Shown piece by piece: positions 1 through 6,146 of a stretch of DNA of 11,776 nt (position 1 is the stretch's first letter; every line of letters begins with the position of its first letter). The translations under genes were made by a program, and so were the position numbers. The notes beneath the pieces were generated by a model. It searched no databases. It saw nothing but the letters and a program-made list of their open reading frames with translations, and had not been told where the DNA came from. The DNA comes from an uncultured Clostridia bacterium (GTDB taxonomy: Bacteria > Bacillota > Clostridia > Peptostreptococcales > Anaerovoracaceae), in NCBI GenBank assembly GCA_937889655.1, contig CALBZG010000133.1, positions 1 to 11,776 of the forward strand, in the 5' to 3' direction.

Positions 1-557
1 CAATAGGCTTCAACACAACCGTTGTTCCCGCAGCTGCAAGGCTCGCCGCCATAAATCAGCATCATATGGCCAAGCTCTACACCCTGGCCATTGCCGCCCC
101 TGAACATTTTGCCATTCAGGATCAATCCGCCGCCGACTCCAGTGCCTATTGTGATCAATACTGCGGTTTTCGCTCCCGTAAATACGCCTCCATGCAATTC
201 CGCCAAGGCGGCTGCATCCGCATCATTGGCTAAAAAAACGGGAATACCCGGAAATCCCGCCATGATTTCCTCTTTGATCGGAGCATCATGAAAGCCAAGA
301 TTATAAGCATGAATGACGCGATTCCCAGCAGCATCGATGCTGCCCGGCACCGCTATGCCGATGGAGCCCAGCAATTCCAAGCGGATACCCTTTTCTTCCG
401 CCATATTCTTGATCATTTCGCCGACAGTTAGACAAACATTTTTATATCCGCTTTTCGGGAACGCTGTACTTCTCTCAATAACGATTGTATTGTTTTGGGA
501 ATCTACCAATCCGGCTTTTATGGTTGTCCCGCCAATATCTATCCCAGCATGAAGCAT
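1..557 (-). CDS. ROK-family sugar kinase (glucokinase or amino-sugar kinase), 3' end cut by window edge
   Basis: Probable cytoplasmic ATP-dependent hexose or amino-sugar kinase. The first 185 residues are visible and the C-terminus lies beyond the left edge. The N-terminal phosphate-binding motif DIGGTT is at residues 7-12, the catalytic Asp lies in LANDADAAAL (D112), a second glycine-rich loop IGTGVGGG is at about 137-144, and the ROK zinc site is formed by ELGH (H164) plus CSCGNNGCVE (C174, C176, C181). The ATG at 557 is preceded by a near-perfect AAGGAGG (+ strand 564-570) at good spacing. Family membership is clear. The substrate is not: ROK kinases act on glucose, GlcNAc, ManNAc, allose or fructose, and some members are repressors, although no HTH domain precedes the kinase domain here. 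The nearby nagA makes an amino sugar plausible, but an intervening gene on the opposite strand means the two are not obviously co-transcribed. Confidence 0.93.
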   Translation of the reverse strand, partial: MLHAGIDIGGTTIKAGLVDSQNNTIVIERSTAFPKSGYKNVCLTVGEMIKNMAEEKGIRLELLGSIGIAVPGSIDAAGNRVIHAYNLGFHDAPIKEEIMAGFPGIPVFLANDADAAALAELHGGVFTGAKTAVLITIGTGVGGGLILNGKMFRGGNGQGVELGHMMLIYGGEPCSCGNNGCVEAY

Positions 558-568
558 AAGAGTCCTCC

Positions 569-597
569 TTGTTTTTTCCCTGGTCCTGTAGTAGTAT
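569..597 (+). promoter_or_regulatory. Possible sanA promoter
   Basis: TTGTTT (569-574), a 17-bp spacer, then TAGTAT (592-597), inside an AT-rich run (TAGTATATATAT). Expected transcription start is near 604, which leaves about 54 nt of leader before the ATG at 658. Both hexamers deviate from consensus, so this is a weak call. Confidence 0.3.
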
Positions 598-657
598 ATA
601 TATTTGCCGGTTTCGCCGGATCCATCATTTCAAAAATTATATGAAAGAGTTCCTGAA

Positions 658-1350
658 ATGCGTAAAATTATCCTTGCAATTATCATAGTCTTATGTCTGG
701 CCGCGGCGATCCCTCTTGGTATCAGCGAATATGTGATTTCTTCCATGGAAGAATATATAGTCGGTACGGTGGAAGACGGTCATTATTTAGATGAAGAAAA
801 AATAGAAAGATTAATGTCGCTGAAGCCCCAATGCATCATGGTCCTCGGCGCAGGATTGAAATCCGACGGGACCCCAAGCCCCATGCTGAAGGACAGGCTC
901 GATACCGGACTTTTTCTGTACTGGTCCGGGGCGGCACCTAAACTGCTGCTTACGGGCGATCATGGAAAAAAATACTACGACGAAGTCAATGCAATGAAAA
1001 AATATGCTTTAGAAGCCGGAGTCCCTCCGGAAGACCTTTTTCTTGATTATGCCGGTTTCTCGACTTATGAATCTATGTACCGGGCAAAGGCTATTTTCAA
1101 TGTCGAGAGAATGATCATCGTCACTCAGGAATACCACCAATATCGCTCCCTTTTTACAGCCCGGGGCTTTGGCATCGACGCTTATGGCATCTCATCGAAT
1201 CAGCAGATCTATTCCGGTCAGGAATCCCGGGATTTCAGGGAGTTACTTGCACGTAACAAAGACTTCATACAAATGCTGACAAAACCCGAACCCACTTATC
1301 TGGGCCCTTCCATTCCCATCGTCGGCAATGGCGTCGCCAGTCACGACTGA
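658..1350 (+). CDS. sanA: SanA/YdcF-like DUF218 envelope protein with N-terminal membrane anchor
   Basis: A 230-residue protein resembling E. coli SanA (vancomycin-sensitivity envelope factor, 239 aa) over its whole length. One hydrophobic segment at residues 3-21 should anchor it in the membrane with the DUF218 domain outside. Domain landmarks are VLGAG (62-66), RLDTGLFLYWSGAAPKLLLTGD (80-101), LDYAGFSTYES (129-139), the core TQEYHQYRS (156-164) with H160 and R163, and a C-terminal EPTYLGPSIPI that matches the ending of SanA-type members. The biochemical activity of the family is not established; roles in cell-wall integrity or precursor handling have been proposed. I chose ATG 658 because it gives a normal signal anchor and has AAAGAG 8 nt upstream. 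An in-frame TTG at 604 has no Shine-Dalgarno and would sit at the likely transcription start. The gene converges on nagA, with only 9 bp between the two stops and no visible terminator. Confidence 0.88.
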   Translation: MRKIILAIIIVLCLAAAIPLGISEYVISSMEEYIVGTVEDGHYLDEEKIERLMSLKPQCIMVLGAGLKSDGTPSPMLKDRLDTGLFLYWSGAAPKLLLTGDHGKKYYDEVNAMKKYALEAGVPPEDLFLDYAGFSTYESMYRAKAIFNVERMIIVTQEYHQYRSLFTARGFGIDAYGISSNQQIYSGQESRDFRELLARNKDFIQMLTKPEPTYLGPSIPIVGNGVASHD

Positions 1351-1359
1351 TTTCCAGCG

Positions 1360-2541
1360 CTATAGCCTCATCCCTTTGATGTACACTGAATTTAAATTTA
1401 AATCACGATCAAGTATCAGCAGATCTGCTCTCTTGCCGACAGCAATGGAGCCGATTTCTTTGTCCATGCTGATACGCCTAGCCGGATTGATAGTAGCTGC
1501 TTTGAAGGCAGACGCCTTATCGATGCCAAATGCTATGGCATTCCTGACACAGCATAAGAGCCCGGTGACACTGCCAGCCGTTGTGCCTTCTTCTAAGAAC
1601 GCAATGCCATTTTTTACGTAAACTTTCTGCCGGCCGAAATTAAAGCCGGCAGTTCTTTCCATATCCATTCTACTGCCCATTGGGGATAGTCCATCGCTGA
1701 TCAATATGATCCTATCCTCTGACACCAGCCGGAAAGCCATTCTGATTGCCGCGGGATGAACGTGCAACCCATCGCAAATCAGTTCTGCCGTTGCATTTTG
1801 ATCATCAAAAAAAGCGCCGGGTATTCCGGGTTCCCTGTGGTGGAACGGCAGCATACCGTTGTATAGATGCGTGATATGGTTGGCACCGGCTGCAAAAGCT
1901 TCCCTTGCTTCATCATAACTGCAAGCCGAATGCCCGATCGAAAGGATCGGGGGCGCCGCGGCTGATTCTTTGGTCGTTTTTTCTATGAAATCGCCAGCTC
2001 CGGGAAGTTCTGGCGCTATGCTAACTATTTTAATGTTATTTCCAGAAAGCGCTTGAAGCCTTTTATATTCCTCATAATCAGGCGGCCTTAAACAAGCTTC
2101 ATCCTGGGATCCTTTATAGTTGAGAGAAAAATAAGGTCCCTCCATGTAGATGCCCAGGAGGGATGCCGCTCCCTTTTGGAATTTCTGGATTCCTATATAC
2201 CGCTCCGTTATCCTGTAAAGCTGCTTCATACTTTCAGGAGGCAAAGAAAGGGATGCCGCCAGAAAAGACGTCACGCCGCTTCGGGCAAGCTGCCGTGCGA
2301 TATCTTCGATCCCTTCCATATCCGCATTGGAATAATCTGTTCCGCCCGCTCCATGCACGTGGATATCCACTAGTCCCGGGATCACAATAAAACCATCCAA
2401 ATCCAAAACATCTGCCGCTCTTTGATCTTTTGCGGGACGGATCTCAGTTGCTATTTCCTGGATGCGGTCCTCTTTGATGGATATATCCAGCCTTTTGAAC
2501 TGAAAGTTTTCATCTAATACCAAGCCGTCTTTTAGCAGCAT
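1360..2541 (-). CDS. nagA: N-acetylglucosamine-6-phosphate deacetylase
   Basis: Cytoplasmic amidohydrolase that removes acetate from GlcNAc-6-phosphate to give glucosamine-6-phosphate, feeding amino-sugar catabolism or cell-wall recycling. The 393-residue length is normal for NagA. Metal and catalytic motifs are in order: HVHG (H61, H63), EGPY (E134), IGHS (H204), THLYNGM (H225), CDGLHVHP (H260) and ISDG (D283, the general acid/base in the family). The HxH pair together with the Glu is the pattern seen in Bacillus-type enzymes with a fuller metal site. The substrate-lid segment HHREPGIPGAFF is intact. ATG 2541 has GAGGTG six nt upstream. A GTG at 2550 is in frame and is the alternative start. 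No nagB (deaminase) is visible next to it. A 17-bp palindrome upstream suggests repression by a dimeric regulator. Confidence 0.96.
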   Translation of the reverse strand: MLLKDGLVLDENFQFKRLDISIKEDRIQEIATEIRPAKDQRAADVLDLDGFIVIPGLVDIHVHGAGGTDYSNADMEGIEDIARQLARSGVTSFLAASLSLPPESMKQLYRITERYIGIQKFQKGAASLLGIYMEGPYFSLNYKGSQDEACLRPPDYEEYKRLQALSGNNIKIVSIAPELPGAGDFIEKTTKESAAAPPILSIGHSACSYDEAREAFAAGANHITHLYNGMLPFHHREPGIPGAFFDDQNATAELICDGLHVHPAAIRMAFRLVSEDRIILISDGLSPMGSRMDMERTAGFNFGRQKVYVKNGIAFLEEGTTAGSVTGLLCCVRNAIAFGIDKASAFKAATINPARRISMDKEIGSIAVGKRADLLILDRDLNLNSVYIKGMRL

Positions 2542-2570
2542 AGTCGGCACCTCAATGATCCTATCTGAAC

Positions 2571-2576
2571 ATTATC
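2571..2576 (-). promoter_or_regulatory. Possible nagA -10 box
   Basis: Read on the minus strand this is GATAAT, one base from consensus, placing transcription start about 22 nt before the nagA ATG. The best -35 candidates (TTCAAT or TTTCAA, 18-19 bp further up) are poor and overlap the edge of the 2597-2613 palindrome. Weak -35 plus overlapping palindrome is what one expects of a regulated promoter, but this is inference. Confidence 0.35.
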
Positions 2577-2596
2577 CGCTATTTGCAAGTTGTAAT

Positions 2597-2613
2597 TGAA
2601 ACAAATTGTTTCA
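2597..2613. promoter_or_regulatory. Perfect 17-bp palindrome upstream of nagA, candidate operator
   Basis: TGAAACAA, a single central A, then TTGTTTCA: eight-base arms with no mismatch. It sits 56-72 bp upstream of the nagA ATG, at the expected -35 position for the GATAAT box. Size and symmetry fit an operator for a dimeric helix-turn-helix repressor (GntR, RpiR and LacI types use sites of this kind). It does not look like the usual GntR/NagR (dre) site. The regulator is not in the window. The arms are too short and T-poor on the outside to be a terminator for the upstream nucleotidyltransferase gene. Confidence 0.55.
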
Positions 2614-2641
2614 GGTCCAGATCCTATAGTTCCGGAATCTT

Positions 2642-3562
2642 TTAGGTCCAAAGCTTCTCAGGATAAATACTCTTGTCCTTCATACGCTGAAGCGCTTTGG
2701 ACACAGGTTCCTTATCTTCTTTATATGTCACTCCATGCCACTGGTCATAGGATTTAAGCACACGGACCGACGCTTTTCCCTCTTTAACCAGCGCATCTAC
2801 TGTCCTTGGCAGAAGCCATTCGCATTTAAGCGGATTATCCTGTAGATTGTCTTGTAAAAAACCCGTGAAACGGTTCTCCAATTCCCGCATAAAACTTTCT
2901 GTAAAGCACCAGAAATTCATTGAAACCGGTGTTCCGCGTGGCACAGAAGTCCAGCTTTCGCCATCATCCTCTGTAAAAGCAATATCCCCGTTTCTCCACA
3001 TGATCCGGGTACGCTCCTCAATATGCATCAAGTGCCCGGTGCTGTCGACTTCGCAAACACCTCTGGCCACGGATCCGTGCTCTGTTAATGTGTTTTCAAT
3101 TTCATATCCGATCATGGCATAACGATATTTTGCATCGTCCTGGGCCTGGATCAAATAATCGTAAGCTGTCTGATATACGCTGGGGCCATAGTAATCATCC
3201 GCATTGATCACACAGAAAGGTCCGCTGATTTGATGCCTTGCCGATAAGACCGCATGGCTTGTGCCCCATGGCTTGACGCGACCCTCCGGTACTTGATAGC
3301 CCTCGGGAAGATCCTCCAGCTCCTGAAAAGCATAGGACACTTCGATATGCTTGTCGGCTTTTCCTTCGATCAGCTCCCGGAAGTCTTTTTCCATTTCCTT
3401 TTTGATTATGAATATGGCTTTTTTAAAGCCCGACATGACCGCGTCGTATAATGAGAAGTCCAGAATGATCTCGCCTTTGTCGGTGATCGGGTCCATCTGC
3501 TTCAGACCGCCATACCGGCTGCCCATCCCTGCCGCCATGATTATCAATGTTGGTTCTTTCAA
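2642..3562 (-). CDS. Sugar-nucleotidyltransferase-like protein (NTP_transferase fold)
   Basis: A 306-residue predicted nucleotidyltransferase that would join a sugar-1-phosphate (or similar phosphate) to a nucleotide. The N-terminal signature AAGMGSRYGGLKQ (residues 10-22) holds the NTP-binding glycines, R16 and K21; KPWGTSHAVL (97-106) is the second substrate-binding motif; and NADDYYG (120-126) carries the metal-binding aspartates. The family is common in Clostridia and Bacteroidetes but its sugar is generally unknown. Nearby nagA and the ROK kinase hint at amino sugars, without proof. Start: TTG 3562, with AGGAGG (+ strand 3571-3576) 8 nt upstream, directly before the conserved hydrophobic first strand. 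The open frame continues upstream to 3700, but that extension contains the promoter and has no family resemblance. 79 bp separate its stop-codon edge from the nagA GTG, and about 100 bp from the nagA ATG. Confidence 0.88.
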   Translation of the reverse strand: MKEPTLIIMAAGMGSRYGGLKQMDPITDKGEIILDFSLYDAVMSGFKKAIFIIKKEMEKDFRELIEGKADKHIEVSYAFQELEDLPEGYQVPEGRVKPWGTSHAVLSARHQISGPFCVINADDYYGPSVYQTAYDYLIQAQDDAKYRYAMIGYEIENTLTEHGSVARGVCEVDSTGHLMHIEERTRIMWRNGDIAFTEDDGESWTSVPRGTPVSMNFWCFTESFMRELENRFTGFLQDNLQDNPLKCEWLLPRTVDALVKEGKASVRVLKSYDQWHGVTYKEDKEPVSKALQRMKDKSIYPEKLWT

Positions 3563-3622
3563 TTTTCTTTCCTCCTGAAAGGTTTTAGCTGCAAATCGCA
3601 GGTTAGCGTTAACAGCCTTTCT

Positions 3623-3651
3623 ATTGTAACGCATATCTCGCTCCAGTTCAA
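3623..3651 (-). promoter_or_regulatory. Sigma-70-type promoter of the nucleotidyltransferase gene
   Basis: On the minus strand: TTGAAC (3651-3646), exactly 17 bp, then TACAAT (3628-3623). Each hexamer is one or two bases off consensus. Expected start is near 3616, giving a leader of roughly 54 nt before the TTG at 3562. Its position means the nucleotidyltransferase gene can be transcribed independently of corA, and it argues against any translation start upstream of 3616. Confidence 0.6.
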
Positions 3652-3708
3652 CCCTGGCGGAGCCGGCGAAAGAAGCCTCAATCACTCTCTCTTGTTCCAA
3701 TCAGGAAC

Positions 3709-4626
3709 TTAGAGGAGTTTTTTCTTTTTAAAGATCCAGATGCAAAAGGCGGCTATCAAAATACTGATCACAAATACCATGGGATATCCGAACCACCATT
3801 CCAGCTCCGGCATATGCCTGAAATTCATGCCATACCAACCCACCAGCAGTGTCAGCGGAAGAAAAACCGACGTTATCACCGTAAGAGTTTTCATAACGCT
3901 GTTGAGCTTGATATCGACTTGGGTTTCGTAGATTTCACTTAATTGCATTGAATATTCCTGCAGCATATGGACATTCCCCCCGAATCTAGCCACTCTATTA
4001 GTGAAGAGCTTGAAAAGCCTGAGGGTTTCTTCGGTAAAGATGGTCCCCGGATTTTCCAGGAGTTCTTCGCCCAGATCGCTTAACTGTTCATAATATGCGC
4101 TGAGCTTCATCAGGTTTTTTCGGAATCTGAGCATCCTCTGGTTGAAATCCTTAACCTCGTCTTTCAGTACTTCCTCCTCCATGCTTGAAAGACTATCGCC
4201 TATTTCCTCCAAAAACATCAAATCTTTTTCCACGATGGATTCCAGGAAGGTGTAGAAAAATTTCCCGATGGATGGATCCTTCCATTTTTTTATATCTTTA
4301 AGCTTGTCTATGATCTCTTTGCATATACCGCTTTTATCTATAAAGACGATCACATTTTCATTAAAGCAGTAGCCGAACCGATGAAAACCGCTTTCCATAT
4401 TCTTCTTGTCCGGGATGCTGAAAGTCCCGGCCACGCAATCACCGAAATCCTCAAGCTTGCAGTTCCTTATGATTTCAAAGTCTGTGGTGACACCGGAAAA
4501 CACTTCAAACTTACGCTTCTGCAGTTCCCATTCAGCAGGAGTGAATACCGCACCGATGCAGATATTTTCTCCGGGTCCCGGCATATAATCTATACCCGTC
4601 AATCGTTCGTTGATAATAAAATACAT
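3709..4626 (-). CDS. corA: CorA-family divalent cation (Mg2+) channel
   Basis: A 305-residue inner-membrane ion channel subunit of the 2-TM-GxN (CorA) family, normally a homopentamer taking up Mg2+ (or Co2+/Ni2+). The long N-terminal cytoplasmic part includes a charged helical stretch at about 120-230. It is followed by TM1 (about 247-265) ending in the diagnostic YGMNF (265-269), the periplasmic loop MPELEWW (272-278), TM2 (about 281-299) and a basic KKKK tail. This layout and length are typical. ATG 4626 has GGGAG seven nt upstream. Its stop lies 146 bp before the nucleotidyltransferase start with no intrinsic terminator in between, so some read-through into that gene is possible. The ion transported cannot be told from sequence alone. 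Confidence 0.92.
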   Translation of the reverse strand: MYFIINERLTGIDYMPGPGENICIGAVFTPAEWELQKRKFEVFSGVTTDFEIIRNCKLEDFGDCVAGTFSIPDKKNMESGFHRFGYCFNENVIVFIDKSGICKEIIDKLKDIKKWKDPSIGKFFYTFLESIVEKDLMFLEEIGDSLSSMEEEVLKDEVKDFNQRMLRFRKNLMKLSAYYEQLSDLGEELLENPGTIFTEETLRLFKLFTNRVARFGGNVHMLQEYSMQLSEIYETQVDIKLNSVMKTLTVITSVFLPLTLLVGWYGMNFRHMPELEWWFGYPMVFVISILIAAFCIWIFKKKKLL

Positions 4627-4647
4627 TTTCTGGCTCCCTTCAAATAG

Positions 4648-4675
4648 TGTATAATCTTTATATCTCCGGTTTCAA
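4648..4675 (-). promoter_or_regulatory. Probable corA promoter, overlapping a possible divergent promoter
   Basis: On the minus strand: TTGAAA (4675-4670), 16 bp, TATACA (4653-4648), predicting a short leader of about 15 nt that starts just before the GGGAG ribosome site. A consensus TATAAT on the plus strand (4650-4655) overlaps the same -10 and could serve the divergent ferredoxin-domain gene, though its -35 (TTTCTG, 4627-4632) is poor. If both are used, the two promoters exclude each other. Confidence 0.4.
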
Positions 4676-4712
4676 TTTTGATTGTCATAACGGCGGATAT
4701 AGGAGGGGTAAA

Positions 4713-5264
4713 ATGATTTATAATAGCAATGATTCTGAAAAACGTGCAGCTATGACTGTGGCTGACTTAATGGCTTCGGCAGCGAGAACAGCACCAAAAG
4801 GCTGCGGTGTCGATGCCATCTTCGTCTCGATCATCGACGGCGAGGAGAAAGATCATCTGACGTCGGATATGAGGGAGATTGGCAAGCAACCCTATATGGA
4901 ATTCTTTGATCGTGATGCAGGAAATATCGATCAAAGCCATTGCGTGATACTCGTCGGCGTTCATGACGCTCCCCTTGGCTTGAAGGGCTGCAGTCTCTGC
5001 GGGTTTCCGAATTGCGCCGAAGCTAAAAAAGCCGGATCCAAATGCGCCTTTAAAATAACCGATCTCGGGATCGCTATCGGTTCTATGGTTTCTATAGCAG
5101 CAAATCATCGGATGGATAATCGCTGCCTTTATACGGCCGGCCGCTCCGCCGCCAGACTAGGACTGGTCCCGGAGGATGTTACGGTCTGCTTTGCCATTCC
5201 CCTTGCAACGATGGGGAAAAATCCATTCTTCGACAGACCTGGGCCTAGAGCCTGCAGGGATTAA
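4713..5264 (+). CDS. DUF2148 ferredoxin-domain protein, predicted 4Fe-4S
   Basis: A 183-residue soluble protein of the DUF2148 (COG4739-like) family. It is widespread in anaerobes and has no settled function. The cysteine cluster C93-x2-C96-x4-C101-x9-C111 (CSLCGFPNC then KC) is well suited to bind one 4Fe-4S cluster. Further cysteines occur at 31, 77, 138, 159 and 181. There are no membrane segments or export signal, so it should be a cytoplasmic redox protein. ATG 4713 is preceded by AGGAGG (4701-4706) at 6 nt. The open frame extends up to a GTG at 4647, but that stretch contains the promoter region and ribosome site. It is transcribed alone, divergent from corA, and ends at a strong terminator. 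The neighbours do not reveal its partner. Confidence 0.85.
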   Translation: MIYNSNDSEKRAAMTVADLMASAARTAPKGCGVDAIFVSIIDGEEKDHLTSDMREIGKQPYMEFFDRDAGNIDQSHCVILVGVHDAPLGLKGCSLCGFPNCAEAKKAGSKCAFKITDLGIAIGSMVSIAANHRMDNRCLYTAGRSAARLGLVPEDVTVCFAIPLATMGKNPFFDRPGPRACRD

Positions 5265-5291
5265 AGGAAATCAGCACTCTCAAACTAAGCC

Positions 5292-5322
5292 AAAGCCATC
5301 TGCGATACCGCAGATGGCTTTT
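5292..5322 (+). terminator. Strong intrinsic terminator, possibly bidirectional
   Basis: Perfect 13-bp stem (5292-5304 with 5309-5321) around the 4-base loop ATAC, GC-rich at the loop side (GCCATCTGCG), ending in TTTT (5319-5322). It terminates the ferredoxin-domain gene, whose stop is 27 bp upstream. On the minus strand the same hairpin directly follows plsC and ends in only TTT, so it may also work, less well, in that direction. Its last stem base is the first base (on the plus strand) of the plsC stop codon. Confidence 0.85.
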
Positions 5323-6043
5323 ATAGTCCGCTCGCGATGATATCGGCGATCCGGCCGTCGAGGGCCTTGATTTCTTCTCTGGTCATGCCTTTTGTTTCGA
5401 TAGCAGGATGCACAATCACCTTCATAACAACATTCTTTTGAACTTTTCCCGTCTCTTCGAAGAATTTATAGCTCCCGCACAATGTCACAGGAACAACTGG
5501 AACCTCCGGTTTAGTGGCAAGTCGAAGGGAACCCTTGTTGAAAGGCCCCATTTCAGGACCCTTGCTTCTTGTTCCTTCAGGGAACAGCACCAGCGAAAAC
5601 CCTTTTTCAAGGAGTTCAATGCCTTCGTTGATGGCGTCCAGAGAAGCCCGGGGACTTTCCCGCTTGATATACACGCTTCGGATGTTTCTGATCCACTCCC
5701 CATACCAGGGCAATTTCTCCAAATCGGACTTGGCCACGAATCCGATCTGAAACTTGTCAAGAGCATAAAGACACATCAGTATGTCCCCATAACCCTGATG
5801 ATTCGCCACAAATACCGCCGGCCCCTGCTCGGGGATATTTTCATGCCCGGTTACATCCACCCTGGCTTTGAACATGGCAAGTATCGTTGAACTCCAGATC
5901 TTGGTGCATTCTTTGATCGCTTGTCTTTCCGCTTCATTGTCTCCGGATTCTCTGGCCTCGCGTATCTTGTTCTCGTAGTCCTTTAAACGCCCGAGAACGA
6001 TTTTCAATTTTATTAATGGTATTATATTTCCTATGATTTTCAT
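5321..6043 (-). CDS. plsC: 1-acylglycerol-3-phosphate O-acyltransferase family protein
   Basis: A 240-residue membrane-associated acyltransferase that should acylate lysophosphatidic acid to phosphatidic acid in phospholipid synthesis. The four family blocks are present: NHQGYGD (81-87, the catalytic His82-x4-Asp87), block II YIKR (125-128), block III FPEGTRS (154-160) and block IV VPVVPVTL (181-188). The N-terminal 60 residues are more charged than usual, including a possible helix around residues 20-48, with only a weak hydrophobic start. Members of this family can also acylate other glycerol phosphates, so the exact acceptor is inferred. No Shine-Dalgarno precedes ATG 6043. An extended -10 lies so close that the transcript may start at the ATG. 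The gene is divergent from the PAP2 phosphatase. Confidence 0.9.
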   Translation of the reverse strand: MKIIGNIIPLIKLKIVLGRLKDYENKIREARESGDNEAERQAIKECTKIWSSTILAMFKARVDVTGHENIPEQGPAVFVANHQGYGDILMCLYALDKFQIGFVAKSDLEKLPWYGEWIRNIRSVYIKRESPRASLDAINEGIELLEKGFSLVLFPEGTRSKGPEMGPFNKGSLRLATKPEVPVVPVTLCGSYKFFEETGKVQKNVVMKVIVHPAIETKGMTREEIKALDGRIADIIASGL

Positions 6044-6049
6044 AAGTAT

Positions 6050-6058
6050 AATATAGCA
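6050..6058 (-). promoter_or_regulatory. Extended -10 promoter element of plsC
   Basis: On the minus strand: TGC followed by TATATT, an extended -10 (TGn plus five of six consensus bases). No good -35 lies upstream, as is common for extended -10 promoters. Only 6 nt separate the -10 from the plsC ATG, so transcription would begin at or next to the start codon. The element overlaps the left arm of the 6054-6079 inverted repeat. Confidence 0.45.
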
Positions 6059-6079
6059 TAAATACTGTGGTTTATGCTA
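6054..6079. repeat. Inverted repeat in the plsC / PAP2 divergent promoter region
   Basis: TAGCATAAA (6054-6062), 8-base spacer, TTTATGCTA (6071-6079): nine-base arms without mismatch. It covers part of the plsC extended -10 and lies just upstream of a possible plus-strand -10 (TATACT, 6091-6096) for the PAP2 gene. Placement suggests an operator shared by the two divergent genes. It lacks the GC-rich stem and T run of a terminator. Which protein binds it, if any, is unknown. Confidence 0.5.
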
Positions 6080-6146
6080 CTCAAACCGTGTATACTGATA
6101 CTGGATTTTATTACTGCTGTGACAGACTGTAAAATGGGGTGTTTGT

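Noticed and set aside
604..657. TTG start for sanA at 604
   Set aside because: There is no ribosome site upstream, it coincides with the likely transcription start, and it would bury the signal anchor behind 18 atypical residues; ATG 658 fits better.
627..659. ATTTCA ... TGAAA/TGAAAT half-sites upstream of sanA and the ROK kinase, resembling the arms of the nagA palindrome
   Set aside because: Only 5-6 bases match, spacing differs, and such AT-rich hexamers are common by chance, so I do not claim a second operator.
3563..3700. In-frame extension of the nucleotidyltransferase to an ATG at 3700
   Set aside because: The extra 46 residues show no family resemblance, the stretch contains a good promoter (3623-3651), and a consensus AGGAGG sits 8 nt before the TTG at 3562.
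3694..3708. Small hairpin GTTCC-AATCA-GGAAC just after the corA stop
   Set aside because: Only a 5-bp stem and no T run on the minus strand; too weak to call a terminator.
5408..5890. 160-codon open frame on the plus strand opposite plsC
   Set aside because: Antisense to intact PlsC motifs; no ribosome site and no family resemblance.
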